Program-made: the position numbers and the translations under genes
Assembly (NCBI GenBank): GCA_019162915.1
Contig: JAFLKZ010000194.1
Coordinates: 1,461-28,484 of the forward strand
Direction: 5' to 3'
Length of the DNA stretch: 27,024 nucleotides
DNA from: Campylobacteraceae bacterium
GTDB taxonomy: Bacteria; Campylobacterota; Campylobacteria; Campylobacterales; Sulfurospirillaceae
Notes under the pieces: generated by a model
The model's database searches: none
What the model saw: the letters and a program-made list of their open reading frames with translations, nothing else
Told to the model about the DNA's origin: nothing
Part shown: positions 15,472-23,418 of the stretch, piece by piece
How positions within the stretch are numbered: position 1 is the first letter of the stretch
Layout: every line of letters starts with the position of its first letter

Positions 15472-16355
15472 AAATCCTTATCGTCGAAAACGAGATTTAT
15501 TTAGCACAAAGTATTGCGTCAAAGTTGATGGAAATCGGGCATGTATGTGAGATAACTACCAATATCAAAGATGCACTCAAAGATGAAAAATACGATGCCG
15601 TATTACTCTCAACCAACATTTCTGGACAAAATTTTTATCCTGTAATTGAAAAACATCGCTCTTCCATCATCATTTTGATGATTTCATATATCAGTAACGA
15701 TACGGTGACTAACCCTATCAAAGCGGGGGCATGTGATTACATTCAAAAACCTTTTATGATAGAAGAACTTATACGAAAGCTCCAACATTTGAGTGATTTT
15801 AAAAATCTGAAAAAAGAGAATACCACCTATAAAGACTATGTTAAAAATCTCTTTGCCAGTGCTAATTTAGAGCCTATCGATAAAAAAGTAAAATTTCCTA
15901 TTTTGATTAAAACTAATTTTCAAAAGCATGCTGATGCCCTTGTTTTTAATTATGCCAGTGCTCAAAATGAAACATTTACTTTTATATCACTGACGCAAAG
16001 TAATGCTTTTGAAAAAATAGCAAGAGCCGCCAATGATGAACTCATTTACATCATTGATTTGCAAAATCTTAAAAAAAGCGAAAAAACAAAAGTTTACAAT
16101 GTGATAGAAGGTAAACGTGCTATTATTTGTAGTACTGACCCTAATGAAGAAGCAGATATTACACAAATTGAGATTAATACCGATAGTAAAGTTTTAGACC
16201 AAGGCGATATTTTGTGTATTGATGATTATGTTAAATATGTAATTTTTAATTTTCAAAACAAATTCCCTGATACAGAATTATCAAAAAAATTAGGCATTTC
16301 ACGCAAAAGTCTTTGGGAAAAAAGGAAAAAATATGGAATCAATAAGAAAAAATAG
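15468..16355 (+). CDS. HP1021/Cj1608-type atypical orphan response regulator
   Basis: 295 residues from the ATG that overlaps the ispDF stop; a TTG at 15456 is less likely. The N-terminal receiver-like domain (1-115) has the fold pattern MKILIVENE...YIQKPF, but the phospho-acceptor position after AVLL is S48, so it cannot act by normal phosphorylation. A middle region of about 130 residues precedes a C-terminal Fis-like helix-turn-helix (LSKKLGISRKSLWEKRKKYGI). In Helicobacter and Campylobacter this regulator sits directly after ispDF, and it controls replication initiation and many genes in response to redox state. Four Cys residues are present that could sense oxidation. It overlaps the next gene by 23 bases. 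Confidence 0.88.
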   Translation: MKILIVENEIYLAQSIASKLMEIGHVCEITTNIKDALKDEKYDAVLLSTNISGQNFYPVIEKHRSSIIILMISYISNDTVTNPIKAGACDYIQKPFMIEELIRKLQHLSDFKNLKKENTTYKDYVKNLFASANLEPIDKKVKFPILIKTNFQKHADALVFNYASAQNETFTFISLTQSNAFEKIARAANDELIYIIDLQNLKKSEKTKVYNVIEGKRAIICSTDPNEEADITQIEINTDSKVLDQGDILCIDDYVKYVIFNFQNKFPDTELSKKLGISRKSLWEKRKKYGINKKK

Positions 16356-17523
16356 ACAGCTTTTTATCGATAAAGAGTTTTTAGCAACTCTCTCCTTGGC
16401 AAAAGAAGGTATTCTCAGCCCCGTAGATAAACTGATGAATAAAGCTGAAGCGGCAGAAGTAGAAGCTACAGGGCATTACAAAGGAAAACCTTTTCCTTTT
16501 CCGTTTATTATAGCGCCCTCGGGGGAAAAGAATAAAGAGGTTTTAACGACTGCTTACATAGGTGAGCCACTAGATTTTGTGGTGAATGGAAAAATCAAAG
16601 GAACTATCGTTGTCGATGAAGTTTTTGAAGTTGACAAAAGAAAAAGAATAGAACAAATTTTTGGAGCTTATGATACTTCCAACCCCGATACACAACTCTT
16701 TTTAAAAAGACTTGGCGATATAGCAGTTTGTGGTGAATATGAACTTAATTTTGATGATATTAAAAATGTTAAAGCAAAAATCGACCATGCAAAAGCAGAA
16801 TTAAACGCTAAACATATCTCTGGGTTGATGATGAATGCTAAGCCATTTCATAGAGCCCATGAGAGAGTCATTCGTATTACACTTGAAAAGTGCGATTTGT
16901 TAGTTATCTTTTTACTCAAACCTTATAAACAAGATATTTTATCGTATGAGCTTCGTCTTAAAGCTTTGCAGTATTTTGTGGATAATTATCTTCCTAAAAA
17001 TAGAGTAGTTATCGTCCCATTTGAAAATACCTATCTCTTTACAAGCTATAAAAATGCTATTTTAGATAGTATCTGTGTGCACAACTTTGGCTGTAATAAA
17101 CTTGTTCTGGGACAACATCACAGCGGTATTGGAATGTATTACGACCAAAATGAGATGAAATCAATCTTAGACCAATATGAAGATTTGGATATTGATATAG
17201 AGATAATTACTGAGTTTGTATACTGTAACGAATGCAAAACCTTAGTAAGCACCAATACATGTCCTCACGGTTCGCATCATCATATCAAGTACCATGCTGC
17301 CTCTTTACTAGAGATTTTAAAAGTAGGAATGTTACCTCCTGCGATTTTTATGAGAAAAGATATTTCAGCGTTACTACTGAGTGAACTTTTTAAAAATCGA
17401 TTTGAAAATATTGGCAAAATTTATGATGCTATATTCCCCAACAGTGGGCTGCTCGAAGCGCATGATGAAAAAGATTTTTATTTGGAGCTTATGAGATTGC
17501 ACCAAACCACATCATTAACTTAA
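16333..17523 (+). CDS. ATP-sulfurylase-like protein with altered catalytic motifs
   Basis: 396 residues with the overall plan of sulfate adenylyltransferase: a PUA-like N-terminal domain (about 1-150) and a nucleotidyltransferase domain. The HxxH motif is intact (H173-R-A-H176), but the QxRNP part before it reads MMNAKP, and the GRDHAG motif reads GQHHSG. Both changes remove arginines that hold sulfate and ATP. A zinc-type cluster of C298, C301 and C310 followed by several His is present. It occupies the place of Cj1609 in the Campylobacter order. It may act on another substrate or be a nucleotidyltransferase of unknown role; assignment as a working sulfurylase would be unsafe. AAAGGA precedes the ATG, which lies inside the regulator gene. 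Confidence 0.8.
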   Translation: MESIRKNRQLFIDKEFLATLSLAKEGILSPVDKLMNKAEAAEVEATGHYKGKPFPFPFIIAPSGEKNKEVLTTAYIGEPLDFVVNGKIKGTIVVDEVFEVDKRKRIEQIFGAYDTSNPDTQLFLKRLGDIAVCGEYELNFDDIKNVKAKIDHAKAELNAKHISGLMMNAKPFHRAHERVIRITLEKCDLLVIFLLKPYKQDILSYELRLKALQYFVDNYLPKNRVVIVPFENTYLFTSYKNAILDSICVHNFGCNKLVLGQHHSGIGMYYDQNEMKSILDQYEDLDIDIEIITEFVYCNECKTLVSTNTCPHGSHHHIKYHAASLLEILKVGMLPPAIFMRKDISALLLSELFKNRFENIGKIYDAIFPNSGLLEAHDEKDFYLELMRLHQTTSLT

Positions 17524-17532
17524 GGCGTTTCC

Positions 17533-17985
17533 ATGCAAAGACTTTTTTTAACTTTTTTTTACAGTGGCCTTTCACCCAAAGCACCAGGAACGGCTGGAAG
17601 TCTTTTGGCAACACTTTTTGGTGTCGCTATTTTAAACTGGATATCGATAGAAACACTCACTTTAGCAACGATTCTTTTAACGATTTTAGGTATCAAAGCT
17701 ATTGATAGTTATGAAGCCAAAAGTGGTACACATGATGATAAAAGTATTGTTATCGATGAAGTTGTGGGAGTTTGGATAGCGCTTATTTTAAGTTCGGGAA
17801 GCCTCTTTCAGATTCTTGCTAGTTTTGCATTTTTTCGTCTTTTTGATATATGGAAACCGTCCATCATCGGTAAAATAGATGCAAATGTTAAAGGTGGACT
17901 GGGCGTTATGGGCGATGATATCATAGCTGGTATCTTTGCAGGTATTTGTAGTGCAGGAACTTTTCAACTTTGGCAGATGCTTTAA
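17533..17985 (+). CDS. pgpA: Phosphatidylglycerophosphatase A
   Basis: 150 residues with several membrane segments. It removes phosphate from phosphatidylglycerol phosphate in phosphatidylglycerol synthesis at the inner membrane. The family motifs SPKAPGTAGSLLATL (about 14-28) and DDKSIVIDEVVGVWIAL (about 73-89), and the late GGLGVMGDDIIAGI, are all visible with the conserved acidic residues. AAGG precedes the start. It closes the ispDF-regulator-sat-pgpA run with a 9-base gap from the previous gene. Confidence 0.94.
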   Translation: MQRLFLTFFYSGLSPKAPGTAGSLLATLFGVAILNWISIETLTLATILLTILGIKAIDSYEAKSGTHDDKSIVIDEVVGVWIALILSSGSLFQILASFAFFRLFDIWKPSIIGKIDANVKGGLGVMGDDIIAGIFAGICSAGTFQLWQML

Positions 17986-17996
17986 TTAAAAAACTA

Positions 17997-18060
17997 CCTT
18001 TTTGTAATATCAAAAAAATAAGTCTTTCCTCATTATAATAACTTATATTTTACAAAAAGG
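17997..18060 (+). repeat. 11-bp inverted repeat whose right arm covers the yceI ribosome site
   Basis: CCTTTTTGTAA (17997-18007) and TTACAAAAAGG (18050-18060) are perfectly complementary, 42 bases apart. The AAGG ribosome site of the next gene is part of the right arm. In RNA reading through from pgpA this stem would hide the ribosome site. A transcript from the TATAAT at 18034-18039 would lack the left arm and leave it free. Confidence 0.5.
18034..18039 (+). promoter_or_regulatory. -10 element before yceI
   Basis: A perfect TATAAT at 18034-18039, 28 bases upstream of the ATG at 18068, with an A/T-rich region before it. Confidence 0.55.
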
Positions 18061-18067
18061 ATTTATT

Positions 18068-18640
18068 ATGAAATTCTATACAAAGTTTTTACTCGCGTTG
18101 AGTCTTGTTTTCTCATTTGCCAATGCAAAAGAGTTTATTATCGACAATACACATACTAATGTGGGATTTTCAATTAAACATATGATGATTTCAAATGTTA
18201 AAGGTGATTTTAAAACCTATACGGCTGAGATAAACTATGATACGGATAAAAAAATCTTTACAAAACTCAATGCAAAGATAGAAGCATCTTCTGTCGATAC
18301 AGGAATTGCTAAAAGAGATGAGCATCTTAAAAGCGCAGATTTTTTTGATGTAACAAAATTTAAAAATATTGATTTTGTCATGACCAGTATGGAAAATGGT
18401 AAAGTTATCGGTAAACTAACGATGCATGGTGTCACCAAAGAGGTAACACTTGAGGCAAAAATACACGGAACAGTTAAAGATTTCCAAGGAAATTTAAGAA
18501 TAGGCTTTACACTTGAAGGAAAAATCAACCGCAAAGACTTCGGACTAGGTTGGAACAAAATCCTAGAAGGTGGCGGACTTACAGTTGGTGAAGATGTTAT
18601 GCTTAGTATCGAAATTGAAGCTATTGAGTTAAAAGTCTAA
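18068..18640 (+). CDS. YceI-family periplasmic lipid-binding-like protein
   Basis: 190 residues with a clear signal peptide (MKFYTKFLLALSLVFSFANA) and cleavage before KEFIID. The mature part follows the YceI lipocalin-like barrel: IDNTHTNVGFSIKHMMISNVKGDF at the start, then KSADFFDVTKFKNIDFV, and GFTLEGKINRKDFGLGWN near the end. YceI proteins bind isoprenoid chains such as quinone-like molecules in the periplasm; the role in this organism is not known. AAAAAGGA precedes the start. Its 3' end overlaps the convergent yigZ gene by 20 bases. Confidence 0.92.
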   Translation: MKFYTKFLLALSLVFSFANAKEFIIDNTHTNVGFSIKHMMISNVKGDFKTYTAEINYDTDKKIFTKLNAKIEASSVDTGIAKRDEHLKSADFFDVTKFKNIDFVMTSMENGKVIGKLTMHGVTKEVTLEAKIHGTVKDFQGNLRIGFTLEGKINRKDFGLGWNKILEGGGLTVGEDVMLSIEIEAIELKV

Positions 18641-19214
18641 ATCCATCCTGCTCAAAAACTAAAGCGAAGAGGAGAAAGGATTTTTTTTCTTCTTCGCTTA
18701 ATGCTACATCCCATTTCACTCCCTCATTTTCAAATTCTCTGTTGATACTTTCTAAGTGATGGGTTAAAAGATAATGCTCAAATCTTGGAACAAGATGATA
18801 AGCACTCATAAAAGAAATCGTCTCTTTGATAATAAATAATGTGAGAGGAGAATGGGCAATCACCTCTTTAGCACTGCTCCCATAAGCCCGCACTAACCCA
18901 CCAGTTCCAAGCTTGATACCTCCAAAATACCGTACAATTAAAATACCTACGTCGATAAGCTCATGTCCTCGCATCACATTGAGTACAGGAGGGCCTGAAG
19001 TTCCTTTTGGTTCGCCATCATCACTATTATTTTCGACTATTTGTCCATATTCATTGAGCGATCGTTTTGCCCAAACGATATGGGAAGCTTTGGGATGTTC
19101 ATTTTTAAGCTTTACATGTAAAGCATTAAATTCACTAAGTGGGACTAAATAACTCAAAAAAGTTGATTTTTTGACTTCATAAGAAATACTTGTGGTTTCA
19201 ATTATAGTTTGCAT
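18621..19214 (-). CDS. yigZ: YigZ/IMPACT-family protein
   Basis: 197 residues of the UPF0029/IMPACT family. The N-terminal domain has the signature block NSDDGEPKGTSGPPVL (about 63-78) followed by RYFGGIKLGTGGLVRAYG (about 95-112), both highly conserved. The C-terminal part is the smaller YigZ domain. Bacterial members are of uncertain biochemical function; a nucleic-acid or ribosome-linked role has been suggested from eukaryotic IMPACT. The gene stands alone, 126 bases after the end of the Mo/W operon, and its end overlaps yceI. One TTACATGTAA copy lies inside it at 19112. Confidence 0.92.
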   Translation of the reverse strand: MQTIIETTSISYEVKKSTFLSYLVPLSEFNALHVKLKNEHPKASHIVWAKRSLNEYGQIVENNSDDGEPKGTSGPPVLNVMRGHELIDVGILIVRYFGGIKLGTGGLVRAYGSSAKEVIAHSPLTLFIIKETISFMSAYHLVPRFEHYLLTHHLESINREFENEGVKWDVALSEEEKKSFLLFALVFEQDGFRLLTQ

Positions 19215-19340
19215 TTATCACTTTTTTTATCAATAAATTTCATAGGGATAGTATCATTGACGTTTTAGTTAACATAAAATCTTAGTATTTTTCGAGTCTA
19301 TTTTTAGGTTACCTCGCGTTACTTCTGTCATGGAATAACC

Positions 19341-20012
19341 TCAAATTAATTTTGCTTTTTTTTGAAAATAGTGCAAGCCCATAAAAACTGCCACCGAGAT
19401 AAAAATTAACACGCCAGACAACGCCATAGCAAGTTCATAGTCCCCATCAAAGACAGCATTATAAATTGCCAAAGAAATTGTATCTGTTTTTCCAATGATA
19501 TTACCACCTAGCATCAGCGTTATCCCTACTTCGCCCAAAGCTCTAGCACTTGCAATCATCAAGGTTGCCATGACGCTAGGTTTAATGCACGGTAAAACAA
19601 CATATAAAAAGGTATGAAGTTTACTTTTACCGCCGATGTATGCTGCTTCGCTAATGGCTTTGGGAAAAGCTTCAATAGCTGATTGCAAGGGTTTAACCAT
19701 AAGGGGAAGTCCTGCGATAAAGCCTGCAATGACAAGTCCTTTAAACTCAAAAATAAAACGAATATCAAAAGCGTAAAAATAGGAACCTATCCAACCTTTT
19801 TTACCCAAAAGCAAAAGAAGTAAAAACCCTATCGCAATGGGAGGGAAAATAAGGGGAATGGTGACCAACGTCTCCCAAAACCACTTATAGGGGAGAAAGT
19901 CTTTGGAGAGGAGGTAAGACAAAGGGATGCCCAAAACGATAAAAAGCGCTAAAGAAAATCCCACGGTCTTAAAACTCAAAAATAACGGATCGACAATAAC
20001 ACTAAAGTCCAT
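19341..20012 (-). CDS. Second molybdate/tungstate-type ABC permease
   Basis: 223 residues with about five or six membrane segments and the permease loop EAAYIGGKSKLHTFLYVVLPCIKPS that docks with the ATPase. It resembles ModB in length and in FPPIAIGFLLLLLLG and GLPLMVKPLQSAIEAFP. It is the last gene of the operon, overlaps the preceding binding-protein gene by 11 bases and has no ATPase gene of its own. It probably shares the ModC encoded two genes upstream. Whether it carries molybdate, tungstate or another oxyanion cannot be told from the sequence. Confidence 0.87.
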   Translation of the reverse strand: MDFSVIVDPLFLSFKTVGFSLALFIVLGIPLSYLLSKDFLPYKWFWETLVTIPLIFPPIAIGFLLLLLLGKKGWIGSYFYAFDIRFIFEFKGLVIAGFIAGLPLMVKPLQSAIEAFPKAISEAAYIGGKSKLHTFLYVVLPCIKPSVMATLMIASARALGEVGITLMLGGNIIGKTDTISLAIYNAVFDGDYELAMALSGVLIFISVAVFMGLHYFQKKAKLI

Positions 20013-20715
20013 ATTTGGTAAATATCTCTTTGGCTTTAGGAGCAGAAAGAAAGGCTAAAAAATCTTCGCATGTTTTATCTTTGCTACATGCATCTAGACT
20101 ACCTACTGTAATTTCTATTTTAGTATATAGATGGAAAGGAATTTCAACAAATCCACCAATTTTATCTCCTGCATCAAGGGCTGCTGTAAGATTGAGAATA
20201 CCCATGTCTACTTCATGTGCTATCACATAGGTGGCAACTTGGGGTACTGTGGCAACCACGATAAGTTTTTCTTTGACTTTATCGTACAGTTTGGTATTGT
20301 TTAAAAACTCCATCGCGGCATCTCCATAAATTGCCTTTTTAGGCTCAGGAATGGCCATCTTTTGAATGCTATCTTTGTCGATGTCTAAAGCATTATCTAC
20401 ATGCAGACCTTTTGCATAAATGATAACAGCACGTCCCAATCCGATGTCTTGGTAGCTTCTAAATATAACCTCTTTTTGAGCTTCCAAAAATTTCTTATCA
20501 CCGATGACCAATGCCACTTCTTCTTGCTTTGCATGAGCAAAAATCTGCGCCATATTGCCATACATGGCATCCACTTTAGGATGCGTTGTTTCATAGGCTT
20601 TTATAACCTCCAGCATAGGTTTTTTATATCCTGCACTTATGGCTATTTTTAAACTATCCGCCCATAAGCATGTACCCACAAAAAGCGTCAAAATGCCAAT
20701 GACTATTTTTTTCAT
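20002..20715 (-). CDS. Second ModA-like periplasmic binding protein
   Basis: 237 residues with a signal peptide (MKKIVIGILTLFVGTCLWA). The fold is ModA-like, with C-terminal ...AKEIFTKYGL as in ModA. The oxyanion loop of canonical ModA (GASGKxAxQIxxGAP) is replaced by YGNMAQIFAHAKQEEV, so the binding pocket differs. A pair of Cys near the C-terminus (DACSKDKTCEDF) might form a disulfide. AAAGG precedes the start, only 3 bases after modC ends, and the gene overlaps its permease partner. A tungstate-preferring role is plausible beside an AOR enzyme, but unproved. Confidence 0.8.
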   Translation of the reverse strand: MKKIVIGILTLFVGTCLWADSLKIAISAGYKKPMLEVIKAYETTHPKVDAMYGNMAQIFAHAKQEEVALVIGDKKFLEAQKEVIFRSYQDIGLGRAVIIYAKGLHVDNALDIDKDSIQKMAIPEPKKAIYGDAAMEFLNNTKLYDKVKEKLIVVATVPQVATYVIAHEVDMGILNLTAALDAGDKIGGFVEIPFHLYTKIEITVGSLDACSKDKTCEDFLAFLSAPKAKEIFTKYGL

Positions 20716-20718
20716 TTT

Positions 20719-21578
20719 TTACCTTTTTAAACTTTGAATGATAGGCGAAAATGCTTTGGTACTCACACTCACTACTTCACCTACATGTAACTCTTTTGCT
20801 TCGCTCTCATCAAGAACAACTTCAACAATTTGCTGACCAATGGAAACAATAGCAATATAAATTACATCGACTTTGATAATATCTAAAAGCTCGCCTTCAA
20901 AGGAGAACTTTTGACTCCCTTGAGTTCGTAATAAAACACCTTTGGCATCACCATCTTGGATGACTTTACCTTGAGAGAGCACAATCACACGGTTACTTAA
21001 GCGATAGATTTCACTCGGGTCATGACTAACCATAATCGTTGTGGTTTTAAACTCCTTATGCAAGGTTAAAATTTCATGTTGGAGTTTAGTACGCATAGAA
21101 GGGTCAAGTGCAGATAAAGGCTCATCCATCAACAACAACTTTGGACGATTCATCATGGCACGACACAGACTAACACGCTGTTTTTGACCACCGGAGAGAC
21201 TCTGTGGTACTCTGGTTTGAAGCTCTGCCATCTGTGTCATTTCCAACAAGCTCATGGCTAATTTTTTATCATTTCTCACAAATAAAAGATTCTCAAGAAC
21301 GCTCATATTGGGAAATAGCGCATAGTCTTGAAAGACAAATCCAATGCCCCTCTTTTGAGGTGGTAAGGTATTTTCCCATCCAACCACACTTCATCATCAA
21401 TAATGATTTTACCATTCGCTTTTTCAAGCCCTGCAAGGATGCGTAAAAGTGTCGTTTTACCACTACCACTTTGACCACTAAGAGCAACAAAACTTTGGGA
21501 TTCAATGGAGAGGTTGACCGATAAGTCCATTTTTCCTAAAGAACCTAAAAGCTCTTTTTGAATATCGATGTTTATCAT
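20719..21578 (-). pseudogene. modC: modC, molybdate/tungstate ABC ATPase, split by an apparent one-base frameshift
   Basis: The start is ATG at 21578, overlapping the modB stop by ATGA and preceded by AGGAGG. The first frame gives Walker A GQSGSGKTT (about 35-43) up to DDEVWLDGK; homology then continues in another frame from ENTLPPQKRGIGFVFQDYALFP through the signature LSGGQKQR, Walker B LLLMDEP, the D-loop SALD and the switch MVSHD, and a C-terminal TOBE domain. The switch falls in the GGGAAAA run (plus-strand 21371-21377). One added G or A there restores a single 286-residue ATPase. All motifs are intact and it is the only ATPase of an operon with two permeases, so a sequencing or assembly error is more likely than decay. 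A real mutation or phase variation remains possible. Confidence 0.85.
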
Positions 21579-22273
21579 ACGATACCTCCTAAAGAGCGGC
21601 TTTGCTTACGATTAAAAATATAAACTGACAAAAGCACTAAAAAGCTTATCAAAACCATAATGCCACTGTAAATATGCGCACTCGTATAATCCATAATTTC
21701 CACCATTTCATAAATAGCCACCGATGCTACTTTCGTTTGCGAGGGGATACTTCCACCCACCATCAACACCACCCCAAACTCACCGACAGTGTGCGCAAAA
21801 GTGATAACAATGGCGGTCATTAAAGAGGGCTTGATGTTGGGTAATGCTACTTTAAATAAGGTCACGAGTTTACTTTTTCCAGCAATATACGAAGCTTCAA
21901 GCATATTTTTTGGTAATGCCTCAAAGCCACTTTGAAGTGGTTGCACCATAAAGGGAAGTGAATAAAAACAACTCGCTATCACCAATCCTGTAAAATTAAA
22001 AACCATTTTGATACCAAAGTATTCATGGAAAAAGGCGCCAATGGGAGAATTGAATGAGAGCGTATAAAGAATATAAAAACCTAAAACAGAAGGCGGTAAA
22101 ACAATAGGAAGTGCGCTAATAGCTTCTAAAATAGGCTTCCATTTTGAAGTCGTTTGAGAAAGATGCCATGCTAAAAAAAGGCTTATTCCAAATAAAATAA
22201 GCGTAACAATGGCGGCTAGTTTAAAAGAGAGTAAAAAAGGAGTAAACTCAAGTGTCTTTAAAACTTCAAGCAT
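21575..22273 (-). CDS. modB: Molybdate ABC transporter permease
   Basis: 232 residues from the ATG at 22273, chosen because GGAGG stands six bases upstream; an ATG three bases earlier is also possible and a start at 22300 is unlikely. There are about five membrane segments, with the ModB pattern ALPIVLPPSVLGFYILYTL and the ATPase-docking loop EASYIAGKSKLVTLFKVALPNIKPS. It moves molybdate or tungstate across the inner membrane with ModA and ModC. The start overlaps the molbindin gene, and the stop overlaps modC by ATGA. Confidence 0.93.
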   Translation of the reverse strand: MLEVLKTLEFTPFLLSFKLAAIVTLILFGISLFLAWHLSQTTSKWKPILEAISALPIVLPPSVLGFYILYTLSFNSPIGAFFHEYFGIKMVFNFTGLVIASCFYSLPFMVQPLQSGFEALPKNMLEASYIAGKSKLVTLFKVALPNIKPSLMTAIVITFAHTVGEFGVVLMVGGSIPSQTKVASVAIYEMVEIMDYTSAHIYSGIMVLISFLVLLSVYIFNRKQSRSLGGIV

Positions 22274-22667
22274 CATTGACCTCCAACACAAACAATTCAC
22301 TCGCTTTAATAAGCAATTTCACCGCATCCCCCACTTGCAAATTCATCCTTTGGGAAGATTTACATGTAATGAAACTTTGAAGGGTAGTATCTTTTACATG
22401 TAAGATTAAACTACTGAGCAATTTTCCATTTTCAACACTCTCGATGGTGGCTTCAAGTTGATTAGAATAGCTTAACTCTCCATGAAAATTTTTAGCAATA
22501 GCAATGTGTGATGGCTTTGCCCCCAAAACGACGGATGAGCCTACATGTAAACCCAAAGGAAGGTCAAGCCCCATCATACTGAGGCTAGTTCCTTGAAAAT
22601 CAAAGCTGATAATATGCAGATTTTGTTCACCCACAATGTCTGTTACAATAACATTCAGTCTATTCAT
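22266..22667 (-). CDS. Molbindin-like protein with two TOBE domains
   Basis: 133 residues made of two Mop/TOBE-type halves (about 1-65 and 68-133), the second ending VGDAVKLLIKASELFVLEV. Such proteins bind molybdate or tungstate in the cytoplasm and may store it or hand it on. A free-standing molbindin between modA and modB matches the order I recall in C. jejuni (Cj0302c). It overlaps modA by 8 bases and modB by a few. Three copies of the TACATGTA palindrome lie in this short gene (22360, 22394, 22542), two of them coding LHV and one TC. Confidence 0.85.
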   Translation of the reverse strand: MNRLNVIVTDIVGEQNLHIISFDFQGTSLSMMGLDLPLGLHVGSSVVLGAKPSHIAIAKNFHGELSYSNQLEATIESVENGKLLSSLILHVKDTTLQSFITCKSSQRMNLQVGDAVKLLIKASELFVLEVNDA

Positions 22668-23409
22668 GGACTAAATAGCCATAATTTTTAAAGATTTGTT
22701 TTGCTTTTACACTTAAAACAAAATCATAAAATGCCTTAGCTTCAGCATTGTTTTTAGCTTGTTTCAAAAGGACAATTCCTTGTGCAATAGGCGTATAAAG
22801 TTTAGTATCAAGATCAACCCAGTCTTTGCCCTCAATGTAGCGTTTCATATTTTCACTGTAAAAAGCTGATTTGTGCACAAAACCTACATCCGCGGCAGTC
22901 GTTGCAAACTGAACGGCTTGAGAGATGCTCTCACCATAAACGAGTTTTGATTCTACTTTTTCAAACACGCCTGCATTTTTAAATGCTTCAATTGACGCTG
23001 TACCATAGGGTGCCGTTTTAGGGTTCGCAAGAGCGATTTTTTCAACCTTTGCATCGGTAATAATGCTAATGCCTTTGCCCAAATCTAGCCCTCTAGTGCT
23101 CATCATCGCCAAAGCGCCACTGGCGTAAATAACTGGCTTGGTGAGGGCAAACTTCTCATCATAAAGTGCTTGAGGAAATTTCATATCCGCACTTAAAAAG
23201 ACATCAAAGGGAGCTCCTGCTTTGATTTGTGTGGCAAACTTTCCGCTTGCTCCCAAAACCGTATTGACCTTGGTGTTAGGATTTGTTTTGGCAAATTCTG
23301 CTTTACATACTTCTATAACATCACTCAAATTGGCAGCTACTGCGACACTGATTTCACCTGCAACTAAAGAAACACTTAAAAGCGCACTGGCTATCCATAA
23401 TCTCAACAT
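22660..23409 (-). CDS. modA: Molybdate-binding periplasmic protein
   Basis: 249 residues with a signal peptide (MLRLWIASALLSVSLVAG). The canonical ModA signatures are present: AVAANLSDVIE at the N-terminus and LGASGKFATQIKAGAPFDVFLSAD (about 53-76), which supply the oxyanion-binding Ser and backbone amides, and AVQFATTAADVGFVHKSA further on. It delivers molybdate, and probably tungstate, to ModBC. AAGGAG precedes the start, 9 bases after the end of modE. It is the orthodox member of the two binding proteins in this operon. Confidence 0.95.
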   Translation of the reverse strand: MLRLWIASALLSVSLVAGEISVAVAANLSDVIEVCKAEFAKTNPNTKVNTVLGASGKFATQIKAGAPFDVFLSADMKFPQALYDEKFALTKPVIYASGALAMMSTRGLDLGKGISIITDAKVEKIALANPKTAPYGTASIEAFKNAGVFEKVESKLVYGESISQAVQFATTAADVGFVHKSAFYSENMKRYIEGKDWVDLDTKLYTPIAQGIVLLKQAKNNAEAKAFYDFVLSVKAKQIFKNYGYLVHE

Positions 23410-23418
23410 TTTTTCTCC

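Noticed and set aside
19305..19341. AGGTTA...TAACCT stem as a terminator or molybdenum cofactor riboswitch
   Set aside because: The stem is only 6 bp with a 24-base loop, and the minus-strand RNA is followed by A residues rather than U. It lies after, not before, the Mo/W operon, so neither a terminator nor a riboswitch is supported.
21365..21385. Programmed -1 frameshift in modC
   Set aside because: A -1 shift on GGG AAA would join the frames, but the preceding base is T, so the tRNAs re-pair poorly, and I see no stimulatory stem or Shine-Dalgarno at the required distance.
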